From: JAJFUV01 sp964561215
GTDB taxonomy: Bacteria > Acidobacteriota > Terriglobia > Bryobacterales > Bryobacteraceae
DNA length: 64,000 nt
Assembly (NCBI GenBank): GCA_964561215.1
Contig: CAZLOS010000002.1
Span: 77,249-141,248 of the forward strand
Direction of reading: 5' to 3'
The notes under the pieces were generated by a model that made no database searches, was not told the origin of the DNA, and saw nothing but the letters and a program-made list of their open reading frames with translations. This document shows, one piece after another, positions 1-9,211 of the stretch (the first letter of the stretch is position 1; each line of letters starts with the position of its first letter). A program made the position numbers and the translations under genes.

Positions 1-4
1 ACTG

Positions 5-2326
5 GTGGCCGACGTCACCGGCGACGCCACGGCGGCCAAACTCGCCGGCGCCCGGAACATCACCGTGGACGCGAACGGCAACGTCTATGTGTCCGAATTC
101 AACGGCCATCGGGTGTACAAGATCACTGTGGACGGCGTCATAAGCGTTGCGGCGGGCACGGGCGTCGCGGGCGATTCGCAGGAGGTCGTCTCCGCCACGC
201 TGGGCCAGCTACGGTACCCGAAGGGTCTGGCTGTGGATTCGAGCGGCGCGCTCTACATCGCCGATAGCGGCAATCACGCCGTCCGAAAAGTCTACCGGGG
301 CACTATGTCGACGCTGGTCCGAGGTGCCGGGGAAGGCGCCGCCGCCACCGTGTTGAACAATCCCACGGGCGTCGCCATCGACGCCGCCGGGAACCTCTAC
401 ATTGTCGACAGTGGCAACTCGCGCATCCGGCGCCTGAAGCCCGGTGCGGTATCTCCGACTACTGTAGTAGATAAGGACAGTCCCCTGGCGGCAGGTAGTG
501 TGGCTGTGCCGAGTTGGCGTGACGTAGCCGTGGCCCCCGACGGCGCCCTCTGGGTGGCCGGCGGCCAGTATGTCGCCAGGTGCGTCGTGAATTCCTATAT
601 CCAGACCATCGCCGGCGACGGTACGTACGAGTTTCGAGCCAACGGCACCACGGCCACCATGAACCGGCTATACGGGCCTTACGGCGTGGCGGTGGACGCG
701 GCGGGCAGCCTCTACATCGCCGACCAGGGCAATAACCGGGTGCGTAAAGTCTCTACTTCCGGTTTGATGACGACCCTTGCAGGGCCCGGCGACGGCCGTA
801 CGGCGGGCGATGGCGGCTGGGCCACCGCCGCCTCGCTGTTCGCGCCGGCGGGTGTGGCGGCCGATGTGTACAGCAACGTCTGGATTGCCGAATACCAGGC
901 TCACCGCCTCCGCCGCGTGGGCCGCGACGGCCTCATCTCGACCGCCGCGGGCACCGGCATCGCGGGTTTCCAGGGCGATCAGGGTACCCAGATGAATTCG
1001 CCCACCGGCGTGGTCGCCGACGCGTTCGGCAACGTCTATTTTTCGGACACCTTCAACCACCGGGTACGCAGGCTCGATCCCAACGGGAATCTCTCCACCG
1101 TGGCCGGCAAAGGCGTGCGCGGATATGCCGGCGACGGTGGCCCGGCCTCGCAGGCGCAACTCGACACCCCGCGCTTCCTGGCCCTTGATCCCGCTGGCAA
1201 CCTGTACATCGCCGACCAGGGCAATCACGCGATCCGCAAGGTGACCAGCGCGAATCCTCCGCTCATCAGCACCGTCGCCGGAACCGGCGTGGCCGGCTAT
1301 GCCGGCGACGGTGACGTGGCCCTGCGCGCCCGTCTGAACGCACCCACCGGCGTGGCCGCCGATGCCGATGGCAACATCTTTATTGCCGACTCATATAACC
1401 ACCGCATCCGGCAGGTCGCATCCGACGGCATCATCCGGACCATTGCCGGTACCGGCGCGGCGGGTTTTTCCGGCAACGGCGGCGCGGCCACCGCGGCCCA
1501 ACTGCACACTCCCACCGGACTTACCCTGGACGCGGACGGCAACGTCTACTTCGCCGACAACGAGAACAACCATGTGCGCAGGTTGAAACCCGGATCGGGA
1601 GACGGCACCGTTTCGGACCCCGTCGTTGCGGCCAGTGTGGTAAACGGCGCCAGCATGCAAGCCGGACCACTGGCGCCCGGAGAGATCGTTTCGATCTTCG
1701 GCGACGGAATAGGCCCGGCCGCTCCCATATCGGCCGCTCTCGACGCGAGCGGCCTGCTTCCGAAGTCGCTCGGAGGCGTCGAAGTCCGATTCGACGGTTT
1801 GCCGGCGGCCCTGTTCTACGTTTCCAAAACGCAGATCAACGTGCAAGTGCCGTACCGCGTTGCCGGACAAGCTACTACAACAATAGAGGTCCTTTTGGGG
1901 GGGAAGGTGGCGGCCGGAACCACGCTGGCGGTAGCCGGCACTGCGCCGGGCGTTTTCACCCTTGGCGGCGGAACAGGCCAGGCCCTCGTTGTGAACCAGG
2001 ACGCGACGCTCAATTCGAGTCTCAACCCGGCCGCCCGTGGCTCCATCGTGGTGCTTTACGCGACGGGAGAAGGGCAGACCAGCCCGGGTGGCGTCGACGG
2101 CAAACCGGCGGATGCGCCGTACCCGGCCCCTCTTGCGTCGGTGGCTTTAAACATCGGCGGATACCCGGCGGAAATCCTTTACGCCGGCGCCGCTCCCGGC
2201 TTTGCCGGGCTGATGCAGATCAACGCGCGTGTACCCGCGGGCTACGCGGGCGCGGGCATTCTTCCCGTGACCCTCTCGGTGGGAGGCATTGCCAGCCAGG
2301 GTGGGATCGCTATGGCGGTGAAATAA
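5..2326 (+). CDS. NHL-repeat protein with TIGR03437-type C-terminal domain (5' end outside window)
   Basis: The reading frame is open from the window edge. The GTG at position 5 is only the first in-frame start and the real start is probably outside. About ten NHL-type repeats fill residues 1-535, each with a core such as LYIADSGNHAVRKV or LYIADQGNNRVRKV. Linkers of the form VAGTGVAGYAGDG separate them, which suggests a six-bladed or larger beta-propeller. From about residue 538 the sequence changes to a domain beginning VVNGASMQAGPLAPGEIVSI. I recognise this as the C-terminal TIGR03437 domain found in Solibacter-type acidobacteria, usually on secreted proteins. The function of that domain is not known to me. 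The protein is probably exported and involved in binding or surface display, but the signal peptide would lie upstream and cannot be checked. Confidence 0.85.
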   Translation: MADVTGDATAAKLAGARNITVDANGNVYVSEFNGHRVYKITVDGVISVAAGTGVAGDSQEVVSATLGQLRYPKGLAVDSSGALYIADSGNHAVRKVYRGTMSTLVRGAGEGAAATVLNNPTGVAIDAAGNLYIVDSGNSRIRRLKPGAVSPTTVVDKDSPLAAGSVAVPSWRDVAVAPDGALWVAGGQYVARCVVNSYIQTIAGDGTYEFRANGTTATMNRLYGPYGVAVDAAGSLYIADQGNNRVRKVSTSGLMTTLAGPGDGRTAGDGGWATAASLFAPAGVAADVYSNVWIAEYQAHRLRRVGRDGLISTAAGTGIAGFQGDQGTQMNSPTGVVADAFGNVYFSDTFNHRVRRLDPNGNLSTVAGKGVRGYAGDGGPASQAQLDTPRFLALDPAGNLYIADQGNHAIRKVTSANPPLISTVAGTGVAGYAGDGDVALRARLNAPTGVAADADGNIFIADSYNHRIRQVASDGIIRTIAGTGAAGFSGNGGAATAAQLHTPTGLTLDADGNVYFADNENNHVRRLKPGSGDGTVSDPVVAASVVNGASMQAGPLAPGEIVSIFGDGIGPAAPISAALDASGLLPKSLGGVEVRFDGLPAALFYVSKTQINVQVPYRVAGQATTTIEVLLGGKVAAGTTLAVAGTAPGVFTLGGGTGQALVVNQDATLNSSLNPAARGSIVVLYATGEGQTSPGGVDGKPADAPYPAPLASVALNIGGYPAEILYAGAAPGFAGLMQINARVPAGYAGAGILPVTLSVGGIASQGGIAMAVK

Positions 2327-2332
2327 AGGTTT

Positions 2333-3361
2333 TCAGTGCACCGTTGGGAAAATTGTGCGCGTCAACAGGAGGGCAAGCGCGGCAACCGTCGCCGCGGCGG
2401 GGATCGTCAATACCCAGGCCCAAACGATGTTCGTGGCTACGCCCCAGCGGACCGCTTTCAGCCGCTGGATCGAGCCGACGCCCGCGATGGCGCCCGTGAT
2501 TACGTGCGTCGTCGAAACGCCCACGTGCATGTGCGTTGCGAGCAGGATCGAGATTGCGCCGGCGGTTTCGGCGCAGAAGCCGCCCCGCGGTTTCAATCGC
2601 GTCAACCGGCCGCCCATGGTGTGGACGATGCGCCACCCGCCCGTCAGTGTTCCCAGGCCGATGGCCGCCCCGGCGGCCAGAATCACCCATATGGGCACCT
2701 CGAACGCTTTGAGGTAGCCCGCGGTGACAAGTACGCCGGTGACAATGCCCATCGTTTTCTGCGCATCGTTGGTCCCGTGGGCGCAACTGTATACGGCCGC
2801 CGAGAGCAATTGCAGCTTCCGGAAATACACGTCCATCCGGCGCGGGCTGGTGTGGCGGAATAACCAATGGAGGGCGATCATCAGCACATAGGCCAGCGCC
2901 AGGCCGATAAAGGGAGCCAGGACCATGAACAGCAGCGTCAGGATCCAACCTCTCCATATGATCACTTCGAAGGCGTGTTGGGCGCCGCGATCCAGCGCAA
3001 CGCTTGCCATGGCGGCTCCGGCATACCCTCCGAACAGCGCATGAGAACTGCTGGTGGGCAATCCAAACCACCAGGTAATGAGGTCCAGGACGACAGCGCC
3101 GGCCAGCCCGCACAGGATCACCAGCATGGTTACATATCTTAGGTCCACCATGCCGGAGCCCACCGTCTTAGCCACGCCGGTACCGAAGACGAACGCCGAC
3201 ACGAAATTGAAGAACGCCGCCCAGATTACGGCCTGGAAAGGAGTGAGAACGCGCGTGGCCACGACCGTGGCCACCGAGTTGGCGGCGTCATGGAATCCGT
3301 TGATGTAGTCAAAAATGAACGCGACTACGATGATGAGCAGTACCCAGGCCAGGACGGGCAT
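2333..3361 (-). CDS. pit: PiT-family inorganic phosphate transporter
   Basis: A 342-residue, highly hydrophobic inner-membrane protein that imports phosphate (as metal-phosphate) driven by the proton gradient. Both PiT signature repeats are visible: GFHDAANSV at residues 22-30 and GTNDAQKTMG at 196-205. They mark the two inverted halves of the family. About ten membrane segments can be read. Length is at the short end of the family, as in many bacterial PiT proteins paired with a DUF47 partner. It starts at ATG and lies 6 bases downstream of the DUF47 gene, so the two are almost certainly cotranscribed. It converges with the NHL gene, leaving only 6 bases and no room for a clear terminator. 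Confidence 0.93.
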   Translation of the reverse strand: MPVLAWVLLIIVVAFIFDYINGFHDAANSVATVVATRVLTPFQAVIWAAFFNFVSAFVFGTGVAKTVGSGMVDLRYVTMLVILCGLAGAVVLDLITWWFGLPTSSSHALFGGYAGAAMASVALDRGAQHAFEVIIWRGWILTLLFMVLAPFIGLALAYVLMIALHWLFRHTSPRRMDVYFRKLQLLSAAVYSCAHGTNDAQKTMGIVTGVLVTAGYLKAFEVPIWVILAAGAAIGLGTLTGGWRIVHTMGGRLTRLKPRGGFCAETAGAISILLATHMHVGVSTTHVITGAIAGVGSIQRLKAVRWGVATNIVWAWVLTIPAAATVAALALLLTRTIFPTVH

Positions 3362-3367
3362 GACTGG

Positions 3368-3982
3368 TTAGCTGTTTTTGACCTGGACGTTCTGCAGTAT
3401 GTCGGCGACGTCCTCACATCGGTCAATGGTGTCTTCCAGTACGTCGTAAACCTCGCGTTGCTTAATCAGCGCGATGGGGTCCTTTTCGGTACGGAACAGG
3501 TCCGTGACTGCTTGCCGCATCAACTGGTCAGCGCTATCTTCCAGACGATTGATCTCGATGCAGGACTCCAGAAACGGCTTGCCGTCCTTCAAGGCTTCAA
3601 AAGCGGTCTGGAACGCCACCGAGCAATCGTATGCAATCTCGCACAATTTCAGCACGGTGGGCGGGATCGGCTCCAGGTGATAGGCCGTGATACGGTGCGC
3701 GGCGTCCTCGATGCCGTCCAACACGTCGTCGAGCCGGCTGGCGATCGAATGGATGTCTTCGGGATCGATGGGGGTGATGAAGGTCTGATTCAGACGGCGG
3801 AATACGTCATGGATGATCTCATCTCCCTCGCGTTCAAGCTGGGAGATCTTCGTGTTCGAATTCAGCAACTCGGAGTTGCCGGCCCGTGTGCCATCCATCA
3901 GCAAGCGGGCCGCTTGTGAGATGATCTTGACCTGGTTCAGAAAAAGGGCAAAAAACTTCTCTTCGCGGGGCAGAAGATTCAT
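3368..3982 (-). CDS. DUF47 (PhoU-like) phosphate transport accessory protein
   Basis: A 204-residue, helix-rich, charged soluble protein. Stretches such as LEREGDEIIHDVFRRLNQTF and a downstream helix containing EDTIDRCEDVADIL match the DUF47/PhoU-like family. Members bind metal through E-x-x-x-D patterns and accompany PiT transporters. Here it is the first gene of a two-gene unit with pit. The inferred role is control of phosphate uptake by the partner transporter at the inner membrane; no regulatory site was recognised upstream. The start is ATG at 3982. The 96 bases between it and the ttcA-like gene must hold the promoter, but no convincing hexamers were found. Confidence 0.88.
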   Translation of the reverse strand: MNLLPREEKFFALFLNQVKIISQAARLLMDGTRAGNSELLNSNTKISQLEREGDEIIHDVFRRLNQTFITPIDPEDIHSIASRLDDVLDGIEDAAHRITAYHLEPIPPTVLKLCEIAYDCSVAFQTAFEALKDGKPFLESCIEINRLEDSADQLMRQAVTDLFRTEKDPIALIKQREVYDVLEDTIDRCEDVADILQNVQVKNS

Positions 3983-4078
3983 AAAGCACTCGGATGATTG
4001 TCAGAACAATCCATACTCTCAACAGGTGGGAATACCATTATCGCGCACCCGGAAGGGTGGCGGTCAAGGCTAACTCGG

Positions 4079-4867
4079 TTACAGTTCCGTGACAATCGGC
4101 GATCGCGCATCATCAGGGCCGCTGCCGCCGCCTCCCAAATCCAGGAACCGCTTATCCAGCAAGCGCTTAACGTCAAGGTTGGCCATTGCCGAGAGTAGAC
4201 ATTGTTTGGCAAAAGGATTGCGCTGCTCGACTTGAACGAGCAAGTCCCGGATGTCCTTCCGCACAGTATCGGTTCGTTGCGAGCAGCCGCAGGGTACCAG
4301 GGGCGCACCCAGATGCTCCACGTAACGCCTGGTTATGTCTTCAGTTACAAAGACGAGGGGGCGGATGAGACGGAATTCGCGGTCGCTCGAACGAGTGACG
4401 GGCGGTAGCGCGCTGGCGCGGCCGGTGAACAACGCGTTACGCAGGAACGACTCGCAGAAATCATCCGCCGTGTGCCCGAAAGCGATCACGTTGGCGCCCA
4501 GGCCGCGAGCGACTTCGTACACCGCGCGGCGGCGGTAGCGGCTGCACAGATCGCAGCCGTGGCCGGGTTGCTCGACCACCAATCGCAGCGAAGGCGCATC
4601 ACGGTAGCAGGTCCAGGCGACGCCTTTGTCTTTCAAGTATTCCGCGAGCGGCTCGATGGGCCGCAGGAACTTGCCCTGCTCGACCGTGAAGGCGCACACG
4701 CTGAACTCGACCGGAGCACGTTTGGCGAGCAGAAGCAGCACTTCCAAAAGGGTGAGCGAGTCCTTACCGCCGGACAGTGCCACCGCCACGCGGTCGCCCT
4801 CGCGGATCATGCGATAGCGCGCGATGGCTTCGCCGGTTTTACGCAGCAGGATCTTTTCTAGGTCCAA
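4079..4867 (-). CDS. ttcA: TtcA-type PP-loop tRNA-thiolation ATPase
   Basis: A 262-residue cytoplasmic protein of the adenine nucleotide alpha-hydrolase (PP-loop) superfamily. The ATP-binding loop SGGKDS lies at about residues 33-38. The CxxC pair is in HGCDLCSRYRR, and a further cysteine in PCGCSQR gives the three cysteines that hold the Fe-S cluster in TtcA-type enzymes. GHTADD is the downstream conserved motif. TtcA makes 2-thiocytidine at position 32 of some tRNAs; related paralogues thiolate other positions, so the exact target is inferred. The start is TTG, chosen because MDLEKILLRKTGEAI is the usual N-terminus. It diverges from rsmB with 26 bases between start codons, which fits two RNA-modification genes sharing a promoter region. 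Confidence 0.82.
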   Translation of the reverse strand: MDLEKILLRKTGEAIARYRMIREGDRVAVALSGGKDSLTLLEVLLLLAKRAPVEFSVCAFTVEQGKFLRPIEPLAEYLKDKGVAWTCYRDAPSLRLVVEQPGHGCDLCSRYRRRAVYEVARGLGANVIAFGHTADDFCESFLRNALFTGRASALPPVTRSSDREFRLIRPLVFVTEDITRRYVEHLGAPLVPCGCSQRTDTVRKDIRDLLVQVEQRNPFAKQCLLSAMANLDVKRLLDKRFLDLGGGGSGPDDARSPIVTEL

Positions 4868-4893
4868 GTTTTATTATAGTTTTCTGGCGCCTC

Positions 4894-6084
4894 ATGCCGT
4901 TTGAACGTTCTCCCATCTCTCCGGCGCGTCTGGCCGCCTTCGATGTCCTGCTGGGCGTCGAGCGCGGCCGCTACGCTTCCGACCTGCTGCGCGACATCCC
5001 CTGCGATGCGCGCGACGCGGGACTGGCCTCGGAAATCGTCTTCGGCGTTCTGCGCCGGCGGGCGCAACTCGACTGGCTGATTGTGCGCATCAGCGGGCGG
5101 TCGTGCGCGCGGCTGGATCCCGAGGTTCTGGTCGCCTTGCGCATGGGTATCTATCAACTCCGGCACCTGGACCGCGTTCCGCCGCACGCCGCCGTGAACG
5201 AGAGCGTCGAACTGGTGCGGCATTGCCACAAGGGCGCCGCCGCGGGACTGGTCAACGCCGTGCTTCGCAAGGTGAACCGCGCTCCGGTGAGGTGGCCGGA
5301 CCGCGCCACGGAACTGTCCGTCCCGGCGTGGATGCTTACGCGCTGGGAACAGCGCCATGGCGTGCAAACCGCGGCGGGAATCGCGGCGGCGTTCCTCAAA
5401 GAACCTGAGACCTACGTGCGCGCGCCGCAGGGCCCCATCGAAGGGCTGGTACTCGAGCCCACCAGCGTCTCCGGCTGCTATCGCGTCATCTCCGGGCACC
5501 CCGAGCCAGCCCTCATGCAGGACATCGGTTCGCAATCCATCGTGGAATGGTTGGATTTAAAGCCGGGCATGTCGTTTCTGGACGTCTGCGCCGCGCCCGG
5601 TAACAAGACCGCACAGGCGCTCGAAGCCGGGGTCCGCGCGGTGGCCTGCGATATCTCCTGGAAGCGGCTCACCGGGCTGAAGCGCCTGGGCTGCCCGCTG
5701 GTTCAGATGGACGGCGCCATGGCGCTGCCGTTCTCGGCGCGGTTTGATCGCATCCTGCTTGATGCGCCGTGTAGCGGCACGGGCACCATTGGCCGTAACC
5801 CCGAGATCAAATGGCGCGTCCAACCCACGGAGTTCGCGTCTCAACATGTTCGGCAGGTGCGCCTTCTCTGCCATGCGCTAGAACGTCTCGCCGGCGGCGG
5901 AAAACTTGTGTACTCTACCTGCTCGCTCGAGCGCGAGGAAAACTGCGACGTCGTCTATGAAGCATTGGAAGCTTTCGGGGACCGGTTCGAGTTCGGACGC
6001 GTGGTGGAACGCCTGCCGGGGCGCGAGCCCGGGGATGGGTTCTACGCCGCTGTGATAACATCGAATGAGCCTCCAAATGATTGA
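4894..6084 (+). CDS. rsmB: 16S rRNA (cytosine(967)-C(5))-methyltransferase RsmB
   Basis: A 396-residue RNA m5C methyltransferase. An N-terminal NusB-like helical domain (about residues 1-135) is followed by the Rossmann SAM domain. The SAM loop DVCAAPGNKTAQ starts near residue 230. DAPCSGTG holds Cys293, and YSTCSLEREEN holds the catalytic nucleophile Cys343. NPEIKWR follows the first cysteine as in RsmB. The frame is open further upstream, but the ATG at 4894 gives the family N-terminus and avoids overlapping the divergent ttcA-like gene. The 3' end overlaps rpe by 20 bases, so the two are translationally linked. Confidence 0.92.
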   Translation: MPFERSPISPARLAAFDVLLGVERGRYASDLLRDIPCDARDAGLASEIVFGVLRRRAQLDWLIVRISGRSCARLDPEVLVALRMGIYQLRHLDRVPPHAAVNESVELVRHCHKGAAAGLVNAVLRKVNRAPVRWPDRATELSVPAWMLTRWEQRHGVQTAAGIAAAFLKEPETYVRAPQGPIEGLVLEPTSVSGCYRVISGHPEPALMQDIGSQSIVEWLDLKPGMSFLDVCAAPGNKTAQALEAGVRAVACDISWKRLTGLKRLGCPLVQMDGAMALPFSARFDRILLDAPCSGTGTIGRNPEIKWRVQPTEFASQHVRQVRLLCHALERLAGGGKLVYSTCSLEREENCDVVYEALEAFGDRFEFGRVVERLPGREPGDGFYAAVITSNEPPND

Positions 6085-6751
6085 AATTGCGCCATCCATC
6101 TTGTCGGCCGACTTCGCACGCCTGGGCGAGGATATCGCCAAAGTAGAGCGCGGCGGAGCCCGAATGCTGCACGTCGATGTGATGGACGGACACTTTGTGC
6201 CGAACATCACATTAGGGCCTCCGGTGGTGAAATCGCTGCGGAAAGTTACCAGGATGCAGCTGGACGTTCACCTGATGATTTCGGATGCGGACCGTTACGC
6301 GGGCGCCTTCATCGACAACGGCGCGGACCTGGTCAGTGTCCACCAGGAGGCCTGCCCGCACCTGGACCGGACCCTGAACACGATCCGTGGCGCGGGCGCG
6401 CGGGCGGGCGTCGTGATCAATCCTTCGACCCCGGTGGCGACCCTGGTGGATGTGCTCGATGTGGCGGACTTCGTGCTGATCATGAGCGTGAACCCGGGCT
6501 TCGGCGGGCAGAAGTTTATCCCGCACGCGCTCGATAAGGTGCGCGCGCTGGCCGCCATGCGCCGCGAGCGCGGGCTGGGATTCAAGATCGAGATCGACGG
6601 CGGCGTGACGCTCGAGAACATGCCGGCCATCGTCACGGCCGGATGCGATTGGCTGGTCGCGGGAGCCACGGTGTTCGGCTGCGAGGATCCCGCCGCGCGG
6701 GTGGCCGAGATGCGGCGCATTGCCGAGGAGGTTCAAACCGTTCGCGTGTGA
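6065..6751 (+). CDS. rpe: ribulose-phosphate 3-epimerase
   Basis: A 228-residue (beta/alpha)8 enzyme that interconverts ribulose-5-phosphate and xylulose-5-phosphate in the pentose phosphate pathway. Metal ligands are visible as His36 and Asp38 in LHVDVMDGHFVPN, with Asp41 and His43 close by. HLMISD and EIDGGVT supply the remaining conserved His and Asp, and MSVNPGFGGQKF is the phosphate-loop signature. Full length. The ATG at 6065 lies inside the end of rsmB; a second ATG at 6077 would remove four residues. It is followed after 22 bases by the bamD-like gene on the same strand. Confidence 0.95.
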   Translation: MSLQMIEIAPSILSADFARLGEDIAKVERGGARMLHVDVMDGHFVPNITLGPPVVKSLRKVTRMQLDVHLMISDADRYAGAFIDNGADLVSVHQEACPHLDRTLNTIRGAGARAGVVINPSTPVATLVDVLDVADFVLIMSVNPGFGGQKFIPHALDKVRALAAMRRERGLGFKIEIDGGVTLENMPAIVTAGCDWLVAGATVFGCEDPAARVAEMRRIAEEVQTVRV

Positions 6752-6773
6752 ACATGCGGCGGCGAGTGAGGTT

Positions 6774-7976
6774 ATGGGCATGATTCTCAATCGACCCTGG
6801 ACGAAGCGGGCGATCGCGGTGTGTGTGGTGCTGGGCCTGGCGCTCACATTCGGGTGCCGCCGGCGCAAATAAGAAAACCCCATCACGAAAGACACGCTTC
6901 AGCCCGACAAGGTTCTGTTCGATAAGGCCGTCAAGGACATTGAGAAAGGCCGCTACGAGATCGCGCGGCTGACGCTGAATACGCTGATCAACACGTACGA
7001 CACCAGCGAGTACCTGGCCAAGTCCAAGCTGGCCATCGCCGACACCTGGTTCCGCGAGGGCGGCTCGCACGGCCTCGCGCAAGCCGAAGCCGAGTATAAG
7101 GATTTCATCCTGTTCTACCCCACGCTCGAAGAGGCCGCCGAAGCGCAGGATAAGGTCTGCAACATTCACTTCCGGCAGATGGAGAAGGCCGATCGCGACA
7201 CCAACCACGCCCTGCGGGCCGAGGATGAGTGCCGCCAACTGCTGGTCCAGTTTCCTAACAGCAAGTTTGCTCCCGGAGGCCAGCAGCGGCTGCGGGAGAT
7301 CCAGGAAGCCATCGCCGATCACGAATTCCGCGTGGGCGGCTTCTATCACACCAAGGGTAGTTACGTGCCGGCCGCCAATCGCCTGGAATCGCTTGTAAAC
7401 CAATACCCGCTGTACAGCAACGCCGACGAGGCGCTGTGGCTAACGGCGGATTCATATTCCAGGCTTGGGCCGCGCTTCCTGGACCGCAGTGTGTTGGCGT
7501 TGTCGCGCATCGTGAAGGACTATCCGCTCAGCTCGCGCGTCGAGGACGCCAAGGCGAAGCTGACGGCCCTGGAGAAACCCATCCCGGAACCCGACCCGGT
7601 GGCCCTGGCGCGCATGAAGTACGAGCTTGAGAATTACGACAAGCCCGGCATGATGAGCCACTTCTGGGGCATTTTCCGCAAGAGTCCGGATGTGCGCGCG
7701 GCGGCGAAGAGCGGCACCCCGGCCATGACCGGCCTGAAACCTACCGTTCCGGTGAGCGTGCCGACGCCGGCCGACATCGAAGCGGCAGCCGCCAGGGCCG
7801 AAAGCGCCGCCAGCGCCGACGTGACCGTCTCCACCGTGACCGACTCCTCCGCGCTGGACTCGAAGCCGGACGCGCGCCAGAAGCCGCCACAGCAAAACGC
7901 GACGACCCAGCCGCAGTCCAGCGATCAGTCCACGTCCGCGCAGAAGCCTGAGAAAAAGAAGAAGGCGAAGAAATAA
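6774..7976 (+). CDS. bamD: BamD-like outer-membrane assembly lipoprotein, interrupted by in-frame TAA
   Basis: Reading from ATG 6774 gives a basic N-terminus, a hydrophobic core and a lipobox ending LTFGC. Four codons after the cysteine there is a TAA (6870-6872) in the same frame. The frame then stays open to 7976. No ATG, GTG or TTG occurs in frame between the stop and 7179, where the first later ATG would start in the middle of a TPR. The downstream protein has the TPR-like helices of BamD (for example YEIARLTLNTLINTY and QLLVQFPNSKFAPGGQQRL). A Pro/Ala/Gln-rich tail ends in a lysine cluster. BamD is the outer-membrane lipoprotein of the BAM beta-barrel insertion complex. Family and lipobox are clear; whether the gene makes protein is not. 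One base (AAA to TAA) explains the break, so a consensus error is possible. Confidence 0.78.
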
Positions 7977-7986
7977 CTCCAGCGCC

Positions 7987-8565
7987 ATGAGCCGGATTCT
8001 CCTCGCCGACGATAGTCCGCACGCCCAGAGGATGGGCGAGCGGATCCTCCGCGAAGAGGGCTTCGAGGTGGTGACGGTCACCGACGGCGAAACCGCCATG
8101 GTGCGTCTGGCCGACGTCGATCCCAACCTGATCCTGGCGGATGTCTATCTGCCGGGCAAATCGGGCTATGAGATTTGCAGGGCCGTGAAGTCCGATCCAC
8201 GCTACCGTTTTACCCGCGTGGTGCTCACCGCCGGCGCTCTCGAACCGATCGACGAAGAGGAGGCCCGGCGGGCGCAAGCCGACGGCATCCTGAAGAAGCC
8301 CTTTGAGGCCAGCGCCGTGATCGAAACCATCCGTACGCTTCTCGAATCGGCCGAATTCGCCCGTGGCCTGTTCGGCGAAAAGCCGGCGGAGATCGCGGCC
8401 GCCCCGGCGCCAGCCGCCGATCCTGCTCCTGTTCCTGCTCCACCCCCCACTCCGGAAGTGGATAGCGAGCGCGTGCGGGCCGCCGTAACTCTCGCGCTCG
8501 AAGCCGCCTTGCCCGCCATGATCGATGAAATCACCGACCGTGTGCTCATTGCCCTGGGACACTAG
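7987..8565 (+). CDS. single-receiver response regulator with Pro/Ala linker and C-terminal helix
   Basis: A 192-residue cytoplasmic protein. Residues 1-120 form a CheY-like receiver: acidic pocket in ILLADDS, phospho-acceptor Asp in LILADVYLPGKSGYE, the Thr of VVLTAG and the conserved Lys of LKKPF are all present. A linker rich in Ala and Pro (about 133-150) leads to a short helical end, VTLALEAALPAMIDEITDRV, with no DNA-binding fold that I recognise. It follows the bamD-like gene after 10 bases. No histidine kinase is nearby, so its partner is unknown. It could act by protein contact, as single-domain regulators do. Confidence 0.8.
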   Translation: MSRILLADDSPHAQRMGERILREEGFEVVTVTDGETAMVRLADVDPNLILADVYLPGKSGYEICRAVKSDPRYRFTRVVLTAGALEPIDEEEARRAQADGILKKPFEASAVIETIRTLLESAEFARGLFGEKPAEIAAAPAPAADPAPVPAPPPTPEVDSERVRAAVTLALEAALPAMIDEITDRVLIALGH

Positions 8566-8574
8566 CCGGCTATG

Positions 8575-8602
8575 CGTGGATCGCGCAGTCTTGCGCGCCA
8601 CG
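8575..8602. repeat. REP-like palindromic element, copy 1
   Basis: A 28-base imperfect palindrome whose left arm reads CGTGGATCGCGC and whose right arm reads GCGCGCCACG. It lies just after the stop codon of the receiver gene and converges on the second receiver gene. It differs from the element at 44584-44611 at only two positions over the whole 28 bases. Its placement between convergent genes fits a dispersed intergenic repeat, which might also act as a weak transcription stop on either strand. Confidence 0.6.
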
Positions 8603-8606
8603 ATTG

Positions 8607-9050
8607 TCAGTATGCGGCTTGCTTCAGTTCCCGTTCCAGGCGGCGGGTGGCCCGTTCGCTGATAAGCGAAGCCACCTGGCCGAGGAGCTCGGGGAGGTCT
8701 TCCGGCTCGATCAGTACCGTGGGCGGCGTCTTTCCCGGCAGCGGGTTCTCGCAGTCGCGGTAGGCCGTGATGATGGCCGTGGCCGGTTTGTACTCCATGA
8801 TGCGGGCGTGGGCTAGCACCTTAAGGCCCGCTTCCGGAGACTCCATCTGCAGGTCGCTCAGTACGAGCTCGTACTCCTGCTCATCGAGCTTACCCACCGC
8901 TTCGGCTGCGGATGCGGCCGAATCGACCTTGTAACCGCCTGCCTCCAGAACGGTTTGCAGGGTCAAACGAGATGTTGGGTCATCGTCCACAAGCAATACC
9001 CGCGCCAAGGCTATGCCGCAGCCGCGCGTGGACCTGGCGGTCCTAAACAT
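8607..9050 (-). CDS. atypical receiver-domain protein
   Basis: A 147-residue CheY-like protein. The acidic pair is in VLLVDDDPTSR and the acceptor Asp in ELVLSDLQMES, and the conserved Thr is in AIITAYRD. The position normally held by the invariant Lys (as in KPF) reads VLIEPEDLPELL, so Lys is replaced by Glu. Loss of that lysine usually weakens phosphorylation-driven switching, so this may signal in an unorthodox way or be constitutive. The start could be ATG 9050 or an internal TTG giving LARVLLVDDD; the first 15 residues look poorly conserved. It points away from purB and toward the other receiver gene. No kinase is adjacent. Confidence 0.72.
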   Translation of the reverse strand: MFRTARSTRGCGIALARVLLVDDDPTSRLTLQTVLEAGGYKVDSAASAAEAVGKLDEQEYELVLSDLQMESPEAGLKVLAHARIMEYKPATAIITAYRDCENPLPGKTPPTVLIEPEDLPELLGQVASLISERATRRLERELKQAAY

Positions 9051-9211
9051 TGGACGATGCTCCTTTCCGATGTGCCGTAACGTTACCTCGATTACAGTTT
9101 AAGCGAAAAGGGCCTAAGTCTGACCCCCAAATATACGATTTTTGGTATGACACGGCGACGGAAAGCGAAAACTACAAGTGTAGTTTACTGCATTCCGGCG
9201 AGTTGTTCATT

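Noticed and set aside
600..1600. Regularly repeated DNA resembling a repeat array
   Set aside because: The repetition comes from NHL repeats in an intact reading frame; there are no constant repeats with unique spacers, so this is not CRISPR.
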